Part shown: in pieces, positions 4,950-6,991 of the stretch
Numbering within the stretch: the first letter of the stretch is position 1
How the letters are laid out: each line of letters opens with the position of its first letter
NCBI GenBank assembly: GCA_028868335.1
Contig: JAGWUU010000170.1
Coordinates: 1-6,991, forward strand
Length of the DNA: 6,991 nucleotides
Direction: 5' to 3'
Origin: Sphingomonadales bacterium
Lineage (GTDB): Bacteria > Pseudomonadota > Alphaproteobacteria > Sphingomonadales > Sphingomonadaceae
Translations under genes and position numbers: made by a program
Notes under the pieces: generated by a model
What the model saw: the letters and a program-made list of their open reading frames with translations, nothing else
Told to the model about the DNA's origin: nothing
The model's database searches: none

Positions 4950-6473
4950 ATGAACCTGATGGTTGCCGACGAAGCCACCACGCTCGTCTCGCCCTTCGCC
5001 AAGACCTATGACAACTTCATCGGCGGCAAGTGGACCGCGCCCAGGGCGGGGCGCTATTTCGACAACGTCAGCCCGATCACCGGCAAGGCGGTGTGCCAGG
5101 TGGCGCGCAGCGACGGTGATGACATCGAACTGGCGCTCGATGCCGCCCACGCCGCCAAGGACACCTGGGGCAAGATGAGCGCCGCTGACCGCTCGCTGAT
5201 CCTGATCCGCATCGCCGATGTGATGGAGGCCAACCTCGAGCTGCTCGCCACCGCCGAAACCTGGGACAACGGCAAGCCGATCCGCGAAACGCTGGCCGCC
5301 GACATTCCCCTCGCGATCGATCACTTCCGCTATTTCGCCGGCTGCGTGCGGGCGCAGGAAGGTTCGATCAGCCAGATCGACGAGGATACCGTGGGCTACC
5401 ACTTCCACGAACCGCTGGGCGTGGTCGGCCAGATCATCCCGTGGAACTTCCCGATCCTGATGGCGGCGTGGAAGGTCGCCCCGGCGATCGCGGCGGGCAA
5501 CTGCGTGGTGCTGAAACCCGCAGAACAGACCCCGGCATCGATCATGGTGCTGATGGGCCTGATCGGCGATCTGCTGCCGCCTGGCGTACTCAACGTGGTC
5601 AACGGCTTTGGGCTTGAGGCGGGCAAGCCGCTCGCCAGCTCCAAGCGGATCGCCAAGATCGCCTTCACCGGGGAAACCTCCACCGGCAAGCTGATCGCCA
5701 GCTATGCCAGCGAGAACCTGATCCCGGTAACGCTGGAACTGGGCGGCAAGAGCCCGAACATCTTCTTCGCCGACGTCGCCGACCACGACGACGATTTCTT
5801 CGACAAGGCGATCGAGGGCTTCGTGATGTTCGCGCTCAACCAGGGCGAGGTCTGCACCTGCCCCAGCCGCGCGCTGATCCAGGAATCGATCTACGACAGG
5901 TTCATGGACAAGGCGCTGAAGCGCGTCGCCGCGATCAGGCAGGGCAATCCGCTCGATCCCACTACGATGATCGGCGCGCAGGCCAGCCAGGAGCAACAGG
6001 ACAAGATCCTGAAGTACCTCCAGATCGGCCGGGATGAAGGCGCCGAGGTGCTGATCGGCGGCGAGGCTGCGGCGCAGGACGGCGACCTGTCTGGCGGGTT
6101 CTACATCAAGCCGACCGTGTTCAAGGGCCACAACAAGATGCGGATCTTCCAGGAGGAGATCTTCGGTCCGGTCGTCTCCACCACCACCTTCAAGGATGCC
6201 GACGAGGCGCTGTCTATCGCCAACGATACGCTGTTCGGCCTTGGCGCCGGGGTGTGGAGCCGCGATGCCAACACCTGCTACCGCTTTGGCCGCGCGATCG
6301 AGGCCGGGCGGGTGTGGACCAATTGCTACCACGCCTATCCCGCGCACGCCGCGTTCGGCGGCTACAAGCAGTCGGGCATCGGGCGCGAGACGCACAAGAT
6401 GATGCTCGAACACTACCAGCAGACCAAGAACCTGCTGGTCAGCTACAGCCCGAAGAAGCTCGGGTTCTTCTGA
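4950..6473 (+). CDS. exaC: NAD(P)+-dependent acetaldehyde dehydrogenase (ExaC/AldB/AcoD type)
   Basis: This cytoplasmic enzyme oxidises acetaldehyde and related aldehydes to the acids. Its relatives are ExaC of Pseudomonas ethanol oxidation, E. coli AldB and AcoD of acetoin catabolism. The 507-residue length equals the family norm. Visible in order are YDNFIGGKWTAP near the N-terminus, PWNFPILMAAWKVAPA with Asn166, the cofactor lysine in VVLKPAEQTP (Lys189), FTGETSTGK, the general base in LELGGKSPN (Glu263), and the nucleophile in NQGEVCTCPSR (Cys302). The C-terminus has EEIFGPV, GLGAGVWSRD and the subfamily-typical NCYHAYPAHAAFGGYKQSGIGRETHKMM. All catalytic residues are intact. GAGAGGA (4935-4941) lies 8 nt before the ATG. 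The leader carries a dyad shared with the upstream regulator gene, implying inducible control. Family assignment is very secure; the exact substrate, cofactor preference (NAD or NADP) and therefore the gene symbol are less so. Confidence 0.95.
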   Translation: MNLMVADEATTLVSPFAKTYDNFIGGKWTAPRAGRYFDNVSPITGKAVCQVARSDGDDIELALDAAHAAKDTWGKMSAADRSLILIRIADVMEANLELLATAETWDNGKPIRETLAADIPLAIDHFRYFAGCVRAQEGSISQIDEDTVGYHFHEPLGVVGQIIPWNFPILMAAWKVAPAIAAGNCVVLKPAEQTPASIMVLMGLIGDLLPPGVLNVVNGFGLEAGKPLASSKRIAKIAFTGETSTGKLIASYASENLIPVTLELGGKSPNIFFADVADHDDDFFDKAIEGFVMFALNQGEVCTCPSRALIQESIYDRFMDKALKRVAAIRQGNPLDPTTMIGAQASQEQQDKILKYLQIGRDEGAEVLIGGEAAAQDGDLSGGFYIKPTVFKGHNKMRIFQEEIFGPVVSTTTFKDADEALSIANDTLFGLGAGVWSRDANTCYRFGRAIEAGRVWTNCYHAYPAHAAFGGYKQSGIGRETHKMMLEHYQQTKNLLVSYSPKKLGFF

Positions 6474-6493
6474 TCCCGTAGGGGTCGCACCAG

Positions 6494-6539
6494 TCCGGCG
6501 GGCGCCGGCCGCTCCTCTCCCGCGCCTGCGCCCGCCGGA
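6494..6539 (+). terminator. Long GC-rich hairpin after the dehydrogenase
   Basis: A perfect 12-bp inverted repeat (6494-6505 with 6528-6539) encloses a 22-nt loop and starts 21 nt after the dehydrogenase stop. The only T run nearby is a short CTTTT about 10 nt beyond the stem. It likely ends or stabilises the dehydrogenase transcript, separating it from the porin gene. Confidence 0.55.
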
Positions 6540-6578
6540 TACCGCCTGACTTTTCACAACCAGCGGGCTTGTGCCTGA

Positions 6579-6601
6579 CGCCGGAGCACCTCGTTCCGGC
6601 G
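6579..6601 (+). other. Hairpin in the presumed leader of the porin gene
   Basis: CGCCGGA (6579-6585) pairs with TCCGGCG (6595-6601) around a 9-nt loop, just before a purine-rich GGAGGAGG (6605-6612). That purine patch is 14 nt from an in-frame ATG at 6627 and further from the preferred start at 6642. The hairpin may be a second part of the terminator region or a leader structure. Confidence 0.3.
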
Positions 6602-6641
6602 GCAGGAGGAGGCTTGCCCGCAATCCATGAGGGACAATGCC

Positions 6642-6991
6642 ATGAAGACCACCACCGCCCTGCTCTACGCCGCTGCGATGCTCGCCGTTCCGTCCGCCGC
6701 CCAAGCCGATGACAAACTGAACGTCGGCGCCTCGCTGACCGGCGCGACAATGTACGAATGGCGCGGCGTCAGCCAGTCGGACAACCACGCCGCAGTCTTT
6801 GCCGCCGTGAACGTCGGTTACAGGGGCTTCTACGCCGGAGCCGGAACCGAGAACGTCGACTTCGCCGGGATCAACCAGGAATACGACCTGTGGGGCGGCT
6901 ATGCCCTGCCGCTGGGCAAGGCCAAACTGGACCTGGGCGTGGTCCGCTATGGCTATGTCAACGCGCCGTCGAACATCGACACGCTCGAAAT
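6642..6991 (+). CDS. TorF-family putative porin, 5' part (runs off the window end)
   Basis: About 116 codons are visible with no stop before the end. A Sec signal peptide (MKTTTALLYAAAMLAVPSAAQA, cut before DDKL at residue 22/23) opens the protein, so it is exported. The mature start LNVGASLTGATMYEWRGVSQSD, then GFYAGAGTENVDF, EYDLWGGYALPLG and LDLGVVRYGYVN, fit the TorF / conserved hypothetical TIGR02001-type outer-membrane family. Its members show an early Y-x-(F/W)RGVSQ motif and alternating beta strands of a predicted barrel. The ATG at 6642 is preferred because GAGGGA (6629-6634) is 7 nt upstream. An in-frame ATG at 6627 would add MRDNA with a poorly spaced site. A 12-bp terminator-like hairpin separates it from the dehydrogenase, so joint transcription is doubtful. 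The transported substrate is unknown. Confidence 0.85.
   Translation, partial: MKTTTALLYAAAMLAVPSAAQADDKLNVGASLTGATMYEWRGVSQSDNHAAVFAAVNVGYRGFYAGAGTENVDFAGINQEYDLWGGYALPLGKAKLDLGVVRYGYVNAPSNIDTLE

Noticed and set aside
4898..5011. Upstream reading frame overlapping the dehydrogenase start
   Set aside because: The ATG at 4898 has no ribosome binding site and lies in the leader hairpin region; the peptide has no features.
4869..6788. 639-codon open frame on the minus strand across the dehydrogenase
   Set aside because: It is antisense to a perfectly conserved dehydrogenase. It is Gly/Arg/Asp/Val-rich without domain motifs, as expected from GC-rich codon bias on the other strand.

Overview
The window looks like a chromosomal stretch from a GC-rich alphaproteobacterium, most probably of the order Sphingomonadales. 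This placement is inference. It rests on an alphaproteobacterial-type 5-aminolevulinate synthase (C4 haem pathway), a DUF2853 domain, a TorF-type putative porin, and strong GC bias in most genes. No tRNA, rRNA, insertion sequence, phage gene or CRISPR array is visible.

Layout, with every gene on the + strand: (1) the last ~276 codons of hemA (1-830); (2) a 284-nt spacer with a GC-rich hairpin and an AT-rich inverted repeat; (3) a 472-aa envelope protein joining an N-terminal DUF2853 domain, a long Lys/Ala/Pro-rich segment, one clear membrane helix and a C-terminal OmpA-like peptidoglycan-binding domain (1115-2533); (4) a strong hairpin (2562-2593); (5) a 318-aa AcoR-like regulator with a GAF domain and a Fis-type helix-turn-helix but no AAA+ domain (2699-3655); (6) a 190-aa exported protein of unknown function with clearly lower GC (3806-4378); (7) a 571-nt non-coding region with an AT-rich island, a consensus IHF site, an operator-like dyad, a pyrimidine-rich tract and a leader hairpin; (8) an ExaC/AldB/AcoD-type acetaldehyde dehydrogenase (4950-6473); (9) a terminator-like hairpin; (10) the first ~116 codons of a TorF-family putative porin (6642 to the window end).

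The best functional link is between the regulator and the dehydrogenase. The dyad TGTCTC-N6-GAGACA lies upstream of the regulator gene. A near-identical dyad of the same spacing, TGTCTC-N6-GATACA, lies 110 nt upstream of the dehydrogenase start, and I found no third copy by eye. I infer a small aldehyde or alcohol-responsive regulon in which the regulator controls itself and the dehydrogenase. Because it has no AAA+ domain and no sigma-54 promoter is visible, it would act at a sigma-70-type promoter, possibly helped by IHF bending.

The second notable item is the DUF2853-OmpA fusion. It would place a small cytoplasmic domain of unknown function on a polycationic stalk, anchored in the inner membrane and holding peptidoglycan outside. 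hemA, the low-GC exported protein and the porin have no evident link to these two units. Most of the window is ordinary chromosome, and I see no complete new multi-gene system.
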